From the NCBI GenBank assembly GCA_002402375.1, contig DHFT01000049.1, positions 1 through 28,633 on the forward strand: DNA of 28,633 nt. Direction: 5' to 3'. Of this stretch, positions 7,501 through 16,400 are shown one piece after another (the stretch's first letter is position 1; every line of letters starts with the position of its first letter). The notes under the pieces were generated by a model that worked only from the letters and a program-made list of their open reading frames with translations, had not been told where the DNA came from and searched no databases. The DNA is from Elusimicrobia bacterium UBA4817. GTDB taxonomy: Bacteria; Elusimicrobiota; UBA8919. The position numbers were made by a program, and so were the translations under genes.

Positions 7501-8278
7501 GGAAACAAGCGAGACGGAAATAATGACGGCCGACGGAACGGGCGCAATTGTGCCTGAAGGCGTTGTGGAAAAAGAAAGCGTTCTGGAAATAAAAACTCTT
7601 GCACAGGAAAATTTACCGCTTCCGTCCGCTTCTTCTATTCAACCGATTGATGTCTTTCGCGATTATAATTTTACCGACGGTAAGTCCGAGTTTGAAAAAG
7701 ACCTTACAATACTTCTGCCGTACCCCGATGAAAATAATGACGGAATTGTTGACGGAACAAACATAAAATCAGAAACGCTTGAAATTTATTATCTTGACGA
7801 AAAGAAAAATGAATGGAAAAAAGCGGACAATCGTTCCGGTTTAGGTGACGGAACAAATCCGGGCGAAGGCGCCGGACGGGATAATTCAAAAAATGACGGC
7901 ACGGACAATCCGAATAATTCAAAGAAAAACGTTTCATTATCGTCAACACTGACAAAAACGATTTCTGCGAGAGTAAATCATTTTACAAAATTCGGAATTT
8001 TTGCGAAAGCGCCGAAAACAAATCTTGATACTGTGAGTGTATATCCGAACCCGTTTAAGCCGTCAAAAGGGCACACTCAAATAACTTTTGACGGACTTAC
8101 GGCGAATATCAAAATAAAAATTTATACGATTGCAGGACGGCTTGTTGACGAATTGGAAACCAATACCGACGGCAGTTATAACTGGACACCGGATGTTGCA
8201 TCCGGCGTTTACATCTATTATATTGAGGATAAAAACGGCACGCCGAGTAAAAAAGGCAAACTGGCTATAATAAGGTGA
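4553..8278 (+). CDS. Large multidomain exoprotein with T9SS-like C-terminal sorting domain
   Basis: 1241 codons. A hydrophobic signal segment lies at residues 57-76 (ending near 'PANIFA'). Two Ig-like repeats with the 'FWDGKCWVG...W' and 'CWDGKNWTANEVW' signature span roughly 80-290. A segment from about 287 to 390 ('YDFTVDSIYRYSDSKVF') resembles the BsuPI inhibitor fold. FN3-like domains follow on both sides of a Gly-rich linker (about 600), then an acidic region resembling ZU5. Residues from about 1158 ('VYPNPFKP', 'IYTIAGRLVDEL', 'SGVYIYYIE', 'KKGKLAIIR') form a FlgD-like type A sorting domain. The product is probably surface-attached or secreted. The start is doubtful: ATG 4553 lacks a ribosome site, lies within aptamer 2, and the signal peptide begins 50 residues later. 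TTG 4652 or TTG 4670 are alternatives. It is riboswitch-controlled. Confidence 0.8.
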   Translation: MADSPKDVESALSGNNRFAANTEKKETRNGGSALERLFYLINKGIKINPEEYKIAIVKFVIIGFLILLFPANIFAISTILSPNKSAYSIQYIPIKGGAAEDSKKVEVQIEQIESKTFWDGKCWVGTPNWLLCEGTTSWTYPISTYFSENLSYNIKSRATDISGNTEIPSAGVTFYIDKQSPTSYISFPESGKTYADVPKIYGQAADWGSGVAFVRVRLKDLTDGTCWDGKNWTANEVWVKAEGVSSFSVPVNIWKINHQYNVTSQAVDFAQLEQSLYSGWNFSVICALNLSAKTSKQTYNYGDPVSVEIAVENTSQSTQILELPSSKIYDFTVDSIYRYSDSKVFEPVKTSFNFKPGITLYSEKIVQIIPKGQHLLTASIEGTAITSKYVFDVIADTISPTVTLQPVADGQYRYFSIPVAANITDNSAIKSVTLFSGINFWEMVKTADTLWTGAIPADYNTSDTLSYHIEAVDISGNKSTTETKTFFTKDVPAPKPEDITVAVQQEFTYLIGIKNFAEISGVYYRVYYDKGTGVVDYSNSLGIINESTKTLTTPKLSPATEYKFVIVPVTELAENNTDALQSSAIPKISITTPSNEEELWEGGGGGGRIRIRVPLPPAVEISTDVVFSGGNDGGIIRLDPITDPIPIPDYPTNPDPTLPKKPTDYYYIEIIPPRQPIVLNYVDGNQDGFLDGTFIKETTLVILRYDEFEEKWGGGFETTVNTELNKCFAYAPAEGKYALFSVFQIYPVPVFNLTGEATEKSEAKICWQPSPSVNSQQYNVYYDNASYLEKIYSAKYRIYWDRGTGTVDYSRPLAELQNPSVEFVSQKLEKGLYKFAVRVIDIEGTEEKNTNYVTVNIDVLGSASAGIRVPKEGKRLCGNAVTIIADATPDTTAVKFQYKSSQNQWTDISIIDKKPPYAVYWNVSSIPAGKYLIRAVAYDLLNLAEKNPAETTVYVDDVNWDISEDGNPDVNPNEQHRKQEKITETSETEIMTADGTGAIVPEGVVEKESVLEIKTLAQENLPLPSASSIQPIDVFRDYNFTDGKSEFEKDLTILLPYPDENNDGIVDGTNIKSETLEIYYLDEKKNEWKKADNRSGLGDGTNPGEGAGRDNSKNDGTDNPNNSKKNVSLSSTLTKTISARVNHFTKFGIFAKAPKTNLDTVSVYPNPFKPSKGHTQITFDGLTANIKIKIYTIAGRLVDELETNTDGSYNWTPDVASGVYIYYIEDKNGTPSKKGKLAIIR
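4607..4667 (+). terminator. Possible second riboswitch terminator inside the annotated 5' coding end
   Basis: GCCGCT (4607-4612) is complementary to AGCGGC (4656-4661), which is followed at once by six T and ATTTG. The large loop makes the hairpin weak on its own, but the 3' half looks like a typical terminator and the position, 40 bases after aptamer 2, is where an expression platform is expected. If real, the first 35-40 codons of the exoprotein frame are leader RNA. Confidence 0.4.
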
Positions 8279-8283
8279 CTGCG

Positions 8284-9204
8284 ATGAAAAACTATAAATT
8301 ATTGTTTTCACTTTTTTACTTTTTCACTTTATCACTTTTTCACGGTCTTTTTGCCGTCGGGAACACTTCCGCTGAATTTCTTTTAATTCCAAAAGATGCC
8401 CGGACACACGCACTGGCAAGTGCGGTTTCATCGGTGGCGGATGATTCAACGGCAATTTTTTACAACCCCGCCGGAATTGGCTTTCTGAAAGAAAAAAATG
8501 TTTCTCTGTCCCATAACGAATGGCTTGAAGATATTAATTTTGAAAATGTTTCTTATTCAATGCCGGTAAAAAACAAATTCTTGCTCGGGCTTGGTTTTGA
8601 ATATCTCGGAATCGGCGATATTCAAGGACAGGAAAGTATGAACTCACCAACAAGAGAGTTTAATTCTTACGATTTTTCGTCTATTGTCGGTTTGTCTTAT
8701 CTGTTTAATAAGAATTTTTCGCTCGGCGGCGCAGTCAGATACATAGAGGAGAAAATTGACGATGAAAAATCATGGGCAGGTTCTTTTGATATCGGAACTA
8801 TTTACAGAAAAAGAATAAACTCGCACAAAAATTTGTCGTTGGCAGTTGCGGTTCAAAATATCCCGCTTAAAAAACCGCAGTTTATCGCTCAAAAAGAAGA
8901 ACTCCCGACTAAATTTGTTGTCGGCGGGTCGTATAAACCGTTAGGCGAGACACTGCTTTTGTCAACGGACTTGGTAATGCTCAAAAAATCAAAGCCCGCC
9001 GCAAATTTCGGCTGTGAGGTTTTAATTTACGATATTCTGAAAATTCGTTCGGGCTACAAACTTGACCCCGCTTTTGAGACATCTTCACGAATTACTCTCG
9101 GATTGGGAATTGTTTTTAATTCTCTATTAGTTGATTATGCATACCTGCCTTTTGAATCACTTACGGATACGCATATATTTTCAATAAATTACAAATTCAA
9201 ATAA
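8284..9204 (+). CDS. PorV/PorQ-like outer-membrane protein
   Basis: 306 residues. The start at 8284 follows AAGG (8272-8275) at 8 bases; a GTG at 8275 overlaps the upstream stop. The signal peptide is followed by 'AEFLLIPKDARTHALASAVSSVADDSTAIFYNPAG', the N-terminal signature of the PorV/PorQ (UPF0164-like) branch of FadL-type barrels. 'ALGMGGA-like, NPAG' is the key pattern. The strand-rich remainder ends 'DTHIFSINYKFK'. In type IX secretion PorV carries cargo from the translocon to the sorting step, and here it follows a protein with a T9SS-like tail by 5 bases, so a cargo/partner link is likely. No other T9SS core gene is in the window. The signal-peptide core is encoded by an 8-base tandem repeat. 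Confidence 0.82.
   Translation: MKNYKLLFSLFYFFTLSLFHGLFAVGNTSAEFLLIPKDARTHALASAVSSVADDSTAIFYNPAGIGFLKEKNVSLSHNEWLEDINFENVSYSMPVKNKFLLGLGFEYLGIGDIQGQESMNSPTREFNSYDFSSIVGLSYLFNKNFSLGGAVRYIEEKIDDEKSWAGSFDIGTIYRKRINSHKNLSLAVAVQNIPLKKPQFIAQKEELPTKFVVGGSYKPLGETLLLSTDLVMLKKSKPAANFGCEVLIYDILKIRSGYKLDPAFETSSRITLGLGIVFNSLLVDYAYLPFESLTDTHIFSINYKFK
8309..8343 (+). repeat. 8-base tandem repeat encoding the PorV-like signal peptide
   Basis: The dinucleotide AC recurs at 8310, 8318, 8326, 8334 and 8342, exactly every 8 bases, within units like ACTTTTTT, ACTTTTTC and ACTTTATC. The protein read-out is the hydrophobic 'LFSLFYFFTLSLFHG' core. Confidence 0.8.
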
Positions 9205-9209
9205 ACTAC

Positions 9210-9236
9210 TTGACAAAAAAAATGATGTGTTATACT
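9210..9236 (+). promoter_or_regulatory. Promoter of the HAMP-pilin operon
   Basis: TTGACA (9210-9215) and TATACT (9231-9236) are 15 bases apart. The short spacing is offset by an extended -10 (TGTTATACT). It gives the downstream pilin-like genes their own transcript, independent of the riboswitch. Confidence 0.65.
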
Positions 9237-9259
9237 TCTTTGCAGGGGGAGTTATGTCT

Positions 9260-9658
9260 ATGAACACAAAAAGAAAAAAGGTTTTGGTTGATTTTGGATT
9301 ACAGTTCAGATATATCGGACTTGCGGTTATTGTTTCGCTTATTTCCGTTTTTGCGGGATGGTATTCCTGTTGGACGATTATGCAGGAAAAACTTCTGCCT
9401 GCTTTCGGTATAAGCATAATTGAAGCGACCCGAAAAACGGCTTATAAAAATCTTTACATTTCCGTCGCAATTTTACTGCCGCTGGTAGCAACTTTATTTT
9501 TATTTTTTACCCACCGTTTAGCAGGTGCAATTTTTAAGATTAAAAAAGCACTGTCGGAAATTGAAAATGGAAACATACAAAAAATAGAACTTTATGATGA
9601 CGACGATCTAAAAAATATCGCCGAAGGTATCAATAATATAACCGAAAAATTAAAATGA
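9260..9658 (+). CDS. Two-pass membrane protein with HAMP-like domain
   Basis: 132 residues. ATG 9260 is chosen because GGGGGAG ends 8 bases upstream; ATG 9254 would be only 2 bases from it. Two membrane segments are seen: about 17-37 ('YIGLAVIVSLISVFAGWYS') and about 67-86 ('LYISVAILLPLVATLFLFF'). A HAMP-like stretch follows ('HRLAGAIFKIKKALSEIENGNIQKIELYDDDDLKNIAEGINNITEKL'). HAMP domains relay signals across the inner membrane in chemoreceptors and kinases, but no output domain follows. Small HAMP proteins of this layout are found next to pseudopilin genes in several diderm lineages. The stop overlaps the next start, so it is translationally coupled to the giant prepilin. Confidence 0.75.
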   Translation: MNTKRKKVLVDFGLQFRYIGLAVIVSLISVFAGWYSCWTIMQEKLLPAFGISIIEATRKTAYKNLYISVAILLPLVATLFLFFTHRLAGAIFKIKKALSEIENGNIQKIELYDDDDLKNIAEGINNITEKLK

Positions 9659-11304
9659 AAAATAATAACAAAGGCATCGGGCTTGTTGAGTTAATGTTAG
9701 TTGTAGCAATGGTTACCGGAATTACCATCGGTATTTTTGCCATGCTCCAGTACGGCGTTATTGCTTCGGTTAAAGCACGGGAGCAGATGTCGGCCGGGCG
9801 GCTTGCACAAATGATTTTTTCAAAAATTAAATCGGTAGATTTTTATTTTCTTTTCAACTGTGATTCAGCGTTATCAAATTACGGACTGTCGGGAACTTAC
9901 GGGCCGGTAACTTCCCAGTCGGCGACATATCCATATCTTGCGATTTTAAATTCAATAACTTCAACAATAAGGATATACGGTTTTGACAGGTGGACGGTTG
10001 AAAATACTTTTATGAGAAGGGATTCGTCCGATGTCAACGGGAACGGACTAACCAGCGATTTAATCAATTTTATTGACGCTAATTCCGACTTGAAGGATGA
10101 TTATCTTGCATCCGTTTTGTATTATGACAAAAACTCCGACGGCGATTATTACGACAGTTATGTTTCAACGGTCACCGGCAGGAAAATTGCAGAACAACCG
10201 GACACGCACCTTAAATATGTAACGCTTAAACTTTACAAAAAAGGAGAAATACTCCATCAGGAATCGCAACTTATTTCTTATGAACTTTACACAGGAATTG
10301 AATCGCAGTCATCCGATGCGGCGCTTAAACTTTTTGTAACCCAGCCGGCGAATGCGACATACCTGTATAATCTTAACACGACTGAAAGGCAAAACGCTTT
10401 TAATCTTGCGATAACAAAATCATATCCGGAAAATGTTATCGCTTACCGTGCCGATACCGTTTATTCTATCCGTTTATGGGGAGAGACCGACCCGAACGCA
10501 CTCGTCCATTTTTATCTTAATACGCCGGTAACGGAATTAGACAGCATAACCGCAAGTATCGGCGGTGAATTTGATTTCCAGTCATCTGCGGTTACAAATG
10601 CTTTAACGGAAGGCGAAAATACCATTTTAGCAATGGCGACAAGAGATAATATGTATTCGCCATATGCGCCGAGGGATGTAATTCTTGACTTAAATCCGCC
10701 GACGATTTCTTCGCAGGCGCCGTCAGGAACAGTTTACGACAAAATGCCATGGGTCGGATGTTATCTTTATGATACCTTTCTTACAACAGGCACACCGTCG
10801 GGAATTTGTCAGGATGTTATATGTATGAAAATAAATGATGCCGAAGTCCCTCATCATTACGATTCTTCAACAGGCGAACTTTACTGGGATTATTCCGCCG
10901 AATTATCATCCGGCATCACTTATTCGGTAAAGATTGAAGCAGGAGATAATGCGTATTACAAAGTTATGTCAAGTTGGACTTTTACCGTTGATATTCAGGA
11001 CCCTGACCATTCCGCTCCGGCGGTATCAGAGAAAAGTCCGAGCGGAACCTGCGGCGAACCGCTGCCGACCATTATGTGCAAAGTGCAGGACAATCAATCC
11101 GGCATAAATCCATCTTCAATTATCTGTAAGGTGGACAGTACGATTGTATCACATACATATAATTCCGGAACTAATTTTGTTTCATGGAGTCCAACTTCTG
11201 CGTTTGATAACGGCACTTATCACACTGTTGAGATAACCGTCAGCCATTGGGCGGAACCGCCAAAAACGACCGTTGAAAGTTGGGGATTTAATGTTTCTTA
11301 CTGA
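9655..11304 (+). CDS. Giant prepilin-like protein with Ig-like C-terminal domains
   Basis: 549 residues, far longer than a usual 150-200 residue pilin. The N-terminus is a class III signal: 'KNNNKG' then cleavage after G7, and mature 'IGLVE' with Glu at +5, followed by a hydrophobic helix to about residue 32. The middle part (40-230) resembles PilW-type minor pilins. From about residue 235 there are Ig-like units: one starting 'LFVTQPANATYLY', one 'PPTISSQAPSGTVYDKMPWVGCYLYD', and one 'SAPAVSEKSPSGTCGEPLPTIMCKVQD' to the end, with several Cys that could form disulfides. This looks like a minor pilin carrying an adhesive or presenting tip. It is coupled to the HAMP gene by an ATGA overlap and followed by two more pilin-like genes. 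Confidence 0.75.
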   Translation: MKNNNKGIGLVELMLVVAMVTGITIGIFAMLQYGVIASVKAREQMSAGRLAQMIFSKIKSVDFYFLFNCDSALSNYGLSGTYGPVTSQSATYPYLAILNSITSTIRIYGFDRWTVENTFMRRDSSDVNGNGLTSDLINFIDANSDLKDDYLASVLYYDKNSDGDYYDSYVSTVTGRKIAEQPDTHLKYVTLKLYKKGEILHQESQLISYELYTGIESQSSDAALKLFVTQPANATYLYNLNTTERQNAFNLAITKSYPENVIAYRADTVYSIRLWGETDPNALVHFYLNTPVTELDSITASIGGEFDFQSSAVTNALTEGENTILAMATRDNMYSPYAPRDVILDLNPPTISSQAPSGTVYDKMPWVGCYLYDTFLTTGTPSGICQDVICMKINDAEVPHHYDSSTGELYWDYSAELSSGITYSVKIEAGDNAYYKVMSSWTFTVDIQDPDHSAPAVSEKSPSGTCGEPLPTIMCKVQDNQSGINPSSIICKVDSTIVSHTYNSGTNFVSWSPTSAFDNGTYHTVEITVSHWAEPPKTTVESWGFNVSY

Positions 11305-11307
11305 AAA

Positions 11308-12165
11308 ATGAAAAAATTCAAACATTACCGTTTACCGTCTATCGTCTACCGTCTACCCGCCTCTAAAGGTCTTACCATTATAGAATTGATGATATATGTT
11401 GCCATATTTGGGATAGTTACAATTCCGCTGACCACTTTTTTTGCAAAATCACTTAAGAGCATTTATGAATCACAAAGAAAAACGGAATCGCAGGAAGCGG
11501 TCCGGGTAGTTCTTATAGAAATTGAAAAAGACCTGGGGGAAGCGAACCAGATTATTGCCTCATCATCCACGGCGATTGATTTTATATGCGATTATACAAA
11601 ACATCCGAATTACAACTTTGATAGCGACACTGACGGCGACGGGATTGCAAACATTCAAGACCCTGACGATGATAATGATTCATCTTTAATTCAACCTCCG
11701 ACCGCACAGTGGAAAATCGGTTATGACCTTGACGACGACGATGATGATAACAACGGACAGATGGATGTAAAGATAAGATTTTATTGGGTTTCTGCGACGA
11801 AAAAAATTTATAAAGACGCTTCTTATAACGGCGAGGCGTGGGGAAATCACACGGAAGAACTTGCTATTAACATCACAAGTTTTACCCTGACATATTTAGG
11901 TGCGAAGAGAAATGATTTGGGAAGATATGTTGATTCAAACAACGACGGAATAATCTCCGCTTCGGAAATAGATTCCGTTCTACCTCCGACAGGACATGGG
12001 AATAACAACGGACGACTTGATACCGACAACGAAATGAAATATATCAATTCGGTCGGAATTTACATTGAAATGGATAAAAACGGCGATGGGATTGCCGATT
12101 ACAAAATTGAGACGGAAATTCTTCCGCCGCTTTTATCCTTGAAAAAAGGAATTACGCCGCATTAG
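11308..12165 (+). CDS. PilW-like prepilin with Asp-rich calcium-type loops
   Basis: 285 residues. The class III signal peptide cleaves after G21 ('SKG', then 'LTIIE' with Glu at +5), followed by the helix 'LMIYVAIFGIVTIPLTTFFA'. The mature part has several Asp-rich loops of DxDxDG type: 'DSDTDGDGIANIQDPDDDND', 'DLDDDDDDNNGQ', 'DSNNDGIISASE' and 'DKNGDGIADYK'. Such loops bind calcium in thrombospondin-3-like and dockerin-like proteins; calcium binding here is inferred. The leader before the cleavage site is unusually long (21 residues) because it is encoded by a 7-base tandem repeat. It lies 3 bases after the giant prepilin and has no good ribosome site of its own, so coupled translation is likely. 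Confidence 0.78.
   Translation: MKKFKHYRLPSIVYRLPASKGLTIIELMIYVAIFGIVTIPLTTFFAKSLKSIYESQRKTESQEAVRVVLIEIEKDLGEANQIIASSSTAIDFICDYTKHPNYNFDSDTDGDGIANIQDPDDDNDSSLIQPPTAQWKIGYDLDDDDDDNNGQMDVKIRFYWVSATKKIYKDASYNGEAWGNHTEELAINITSFTLTYLGAKRNDLGRYVDSNNDGIISASEIDSVLPPTGHGNNNGRLDTDNEMKYINSVGIYIEMDKNGDGIADYKIETEILPPLLSLKKGITPH
11326..11358 (+). repeat. 7-base tandem repeat encoding the prepilin leader
   Basis: The units TACCGTT, TACCGTC, TATCGTC, TACCGTC and a partial TACCC are in exact 7-base phase. They encode 'YRLPSIVYRLP', just before the prepilin cleavage site. The reverse complement family (GGTAGAC) occurs at 18263-18284 in another exported protein gene. Confidence 0.85.
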
Positions 12166-12177
12166 ATACAATTAAAA

Positions 12178-13428
12178 ATGAAAAATATAAAATTAAAAAT
12201 TACTGCCCGCTCAAAAGGTCAGACGATGATTATCGTTCTGGTTTTGATGCTTTTCCTTTTTCCCATAGCGGCGGCATTTTTATATGTCTCCGTGACGGAA
12301 ATGACGCACACGAGGATGGAAAGAAGATTTAAGACGGCAACCGCCCTTGCCAACAATGTTCTTGTGGATTTGATGAGGCAATTTTCACAAAGTTATTATG
12401 TGGGGCATTATGACAGCGATTCGCTTGCAAGAAACGAAATGTTTTATGAGGTTGGTTTTTCAACCGTTACAATTACCGCTGATGCGGTAAGACATTATCT
12501 TTATATTCAGGCAACGGGTAAATATGGCAAGGATTCAAATAATCCGCTTTCAGATAAAAAACTTTATGCCGTTATCAAGTTTGATTCTGACTTAACAAAT
12601 TATAATTTCTGGTGCAACACAGCACAGTCGTGGGGAAGCGGTGTTACTGAATTAGGCAAGGACAGGGTTAATGGAAATGTTTCACTTGGCGGAAGTGATA
12701 CTTTTAACGGCGATTTTATTTGCGTCGGAAATATGACAGGTGTTTCGTCTAATTTAATCAACGGTAATCTTTACTGCACAGGTTCTTTCGGAAGCGTTAG
12801 TGTGGCCGGCAGTAAATACAATTTTGTGCCGGAAGCCATCTGGCCGTCAATAGATGTCTCTTATTATGACACTTACTATAATTTTAAGAGCACATGGACA
12901 CGGACGCTCCAATTTCTGTCCGACGGAACTTTTACCGTCAGCGGAGCGACCGCACCGGTAACAATACCGTCAGGCGGCTGTATAATTTTTGCAAAAAACT
13001 GCAATATAAATATTTCGGCAAGCACGGTAAAAGGCAGGGTTACCGTTGTTGCTTCCGGCACGGCAGGTTCTACTACGCAGGGAAACATCTGGGTCAACGG
13101 CAATTTGAATTACGCCAACGGTACAAATAATGCTTCCGACAGCGATTCTGTTGCTCTTATGTCGCACAATTACATTTATTTTAACAAAACCGGTTCGGCG
13201 CATTATGTCCACGGTACAACTTTTTCACAATACCGTTCGGTAAAAAACGGTTCTACACCCGGCTCCAAAAAAGCATTATATTTCTACGGGACGATGATTG
13301 TTAATCAGGGTGTTTCCTTATCCGGCGGATACAATCCCCGCTATTACAATTTTGACACGGAAATAAGTAAGTACTCGCCGCCGGGCCTTCCCGAAAAACC
13401 TTATCTCGTTACCTGGCATATGAAATGA
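12178..13428 (+). CDS. PilX-like pilus-associated protein
   Basis: 416 residues. The N-terminus 'RSKGQTMIIVLVLMLFLFPIAAAFLYVSVTEM' has a pilin-like Lys-Gly and a long hydrophobic helix but no Glu at +5, as in PilX/GspK-type minor pilins that may skip methylation. After an alpha-helical stalk the rest is Gly/Ser/Asn-rich with short repeats such as 'NGNVSLGGSDTFNGDFICVGNMTG' and 'INGNLYCTGSFGSVSVAG', suggesting a beta-solenoid. I do not recognise a named family with confidence; DUF4900-type proteins are similar in layout. The ATG lies in an ACAATTAAAAATG repeat-like word with no clear ribosome site. It is last in the HAMP-pilin cluster, and the dnaE promoter begins 2 bases after its stop. Confidence 0.65.
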   Translation: MKNIKLKITARSKGQTMIIVLVLMLFLFPIAAAFLYVSVTEMTHTRMERRFKTATALANNVLVDLMRQFSQSYYVGHYDSDSLARNEMFYEVGFSTVTITADAVRHYLYIQATGKYGKDSNNPLSDKKLYAVIKFDSDLTNYNFWCNTAQSWGSGVTELGKDRVNGNVSLGGSDTFNGDFICVGNMTGVSSNLINGNLYCTGSFGSVSVAGSKYNFVPEAIWPSIDVSYYDTYYNFKSTWTRTLQFLSDGTFTVSGATAPVTIPSGGCIIFAKNCNINISASTVKGRVTVVASGTAGSTTQGNIWVNGNLNYANGTNNASDSDSVALMSHNYIYFNKTGSAHYVHGTTFSQYRSVKNGSTPGSKKALYFYGTMIVNQGVSLSGGYNPRYYNFDTEISKYSPPGLPEKPYLVTWHMK

Positions 13429-13429
13429 C

Positions 13430-13457
13430 TTGACAATCCTGTTTCAAAAAGTAAAAT
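13430..13457 (+). promoter_or_regulatory. dnaE promoter, leaderless arrangement
   Basis: TTGACA (13430-13435), 16 bases, TAAAAT (13452-13457). The dnaE ATG begins 9 bases later, so transcription should start within about 0-3 bases of the start codon. There is no room for a ribosome site. Confidence 0.75.
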
Positions 13458-13466
13458 ATATTTGTT

Positions 13467-16400
13467 ATGTCACCGACCAGAAAACAATCCCAATTCGTCC
13501 ATCTTCATAATCACACGGAATACTCTTTTTTAGACGGCGCCTGCCGGATTTTAGACGACAAGGGACAACCCGCTGCTATGCTTAAAACAATGGAAGAGTT
13601 CTGTCTCCCGGCATTAGCCATTACCGACCACGGAAATATGTGCGGTGCGATTGAGTTTTATAACGGATGCCTCAAATCAGGAATAAAACCTATCCTCGGA
13701 CTTGAAAGTTATGTGGCGGAAAAATCACACAAAAATAAAATTCACGGCGAGAAAAATTACCATATCACAATTTTGGCTAAAGACGAAACCGGTTACAAAA
13801 ATCTTACTAAACTTTCCTCAATCGCTTACCTTGACGGATTTTATTACAAGCCGAGAATTGATAAAGAACTTCTTCAAAAATACTCCGAAGGACTTGTTGT
13901 TTTATCGGGATGTCTTCACGGTGAAATCGCTACGCTTTTATCAATGGACAAATACGATGAGGCAAAAAAAACGGCCGATTTTTACAAGCAAATTTTTAAG
14001 GATGATTTCTATTTGGAACTGATGGAAAACGGCATTCCCGAGCAGAAAGTGGCGAACGGGAAACTTATATCGCTTGCAAAAGAGATGTCAATTCCCGTTG
14101 TTGCAACAAACGATTGCCATTATCTCAAAAAAGAAGATGCGGCTGCACACGAAATTCTTATCTGCATCGGCACCGCATCCACACTTGCCGACCCGAAACA
14201 TCTTAAATTTGCGACTGACGAATTTTATTACAAATCACCCGAGGAAATGCAGTATGCTTTTAAGGAAATTCCGGATGCAATAAAAAATACGCTTGTCATC
14301 TCGGAGAAATGCAATCTTTCTCTTGATTTTGACAAACTTTATCTTCCCGAATATAAAGTTCCCGACGGTTTTACCCTTGATTCATATTTACGGAAACTTT
14401 GCAGTGAGGGTCTTAAAAAAAAATACGAAAAGACAACTGATGAAATAAAAAATCGTCTTGAGCACGAACTCAAAATTATTTCCGATACGGGCTATTCCGG
14501 TTATTTTCTTATTGTCTGGGATTTTATTCACTATGCAAAAAACGAGCATATTCCTGTCGGCCCCGGAAGGGGAAGCGGCGCCGGTTCAATCGTATCTTAT
14601 CTTTTGGGAATTACCGAAGTTGACCCTCTTAGATACGGGCTTCTTTTTGAAAGATTTTTGAATCCTTCCCGCATTACTATGCCTGATTTGGATATTGATT
14701 TTGCCGACGACGGCCGCGACAGAGTGATTGACTATGTCAGGAATAAATACGGCGCCGACCGGGTGTCTCACATTATAACTTTTAATTCAATGCTTGCCAA
14801 AGGCGTTGTCCGGGATGTCGGGCGGGTATTATCTATTCCGCTTGATGTGGTCAATAAACTTGCCGCTCTTATTCCCAAACAACTTGGCATAACGCTTTCA
14901 CAGTCATTATCAATAGTTCCGGAATTAAGAGCGCTCTATCAGAAAGATGAAAAAATCAAAAAACTTATTGATGTGGCTTTGAAACTTGAAGGACTTAAAC
15001 GGCAGCCCGGTGTTCACGCCGCCGGAATAGTTATTGCAAAAGATGAAATTACAAATTATGTTCCGCTTGCCAAAGGACGTGCCGATATTGTAACAACCCA
15101 GTATGAAGGTAAACTTTTGGAAAAAATGGGACTTCTCAAAATGGATTTTTTGGGTTTAAGAACGCTTGCCGTTATCCGTGATGCTGTGGAACTTATAAAC
15201 AAAAGACATAAAGTTAAACTTGAAATTGAAAACATCCCGCTTGACGATAAAAAAACATTTCAATTGCTGTCGGATGCCAAAGTCGCGGGCGTGTTTCAGG
15301 TTGAAAAATCCGGGATGAGGGACTTGCTTAAAAAACTTAAACCGAAAAGCATCTCGGATATCACCGCACTTATTTCGCTTTACCGTCCGGGTCCGATGGG
15401 AAGCGGAATGCTGGACGAGTTCGTATCGCGTTATCACGGAAAAACAAAATTCAAATATGAAAATGCTCTAATGGAAAAAATACTTTCCGAGACCTACGGC
15501 GTTATCGTCTATCAGGAACAGGTGATGAAAATTGCCACCGACCTTGTCGGATTGTCGCTTTCCGAGGCGGATATATTTCGTTCCGCTATGAGCAAAAAAA
15601 ATACGGAACTGATGGAAAAATACCGCGAGGTTTTTCTTGCCGGCGCCAAAAAGAAAGGACTTACCAAAACGGTTTCTGAAAAAATTTTTAACAATATAAA
15701 AAGTTTCGGCGAATACGGGTTTAATAAATCGCACGCCACCGCCTACGGATTTTTAACATACAGAACCGCATATTTGAAGGCGAATTACCCTCTGGAGTTT
15801 TTTACGGCATTATTGTCGTCTGAAATCGGGCATACAAATGCAGGTAAAGAGGAAGAAAATAAAATCGTTGCTTATATTAAAGATGCGGAAGAATTCTCAA
15901 TTGAAATTTTTCCGCCGGATATAAACAGGTCGTTTTCAAAATTTACAATTGCGGAAAAAGGCATAAGATTCGGATTGGTAGCCGTAAAAAATGTAGGTGA
16001 AGGTGCGGTAGAATCAATAATAGCAGAAAGAGTTAAAGGCGGGAATTATAAGTCAATAAATGATTTCATCGCCCGCATTGATTTTCACTCGGTAAATAAA
16101 AAGGTTCTGGAATCGCTGTGCAAGGCCGGTGCGTTTGATATAATACTTCCGAAAAGAGGGCTGATGCCCGCCCGTGATACATTCGTAGAAAATGTTGAGC
16201 AAATTATTGCTGTAAATTCAAAAAAAATTATTGAAAATGCAAAAGACCAGCCGCTTTTATTTGATATACCTGCTTCACAAAAAAACAAAGAACAGGGAAA
16301 TGATATTGATACGCTATCTGTTCCGAAGGAAAAACAGTGGCACGAGCATCAACTTCTTGCTTTTGAAAAAGAGGTCTTGGGATTTTATCTCTCCGGTCAT

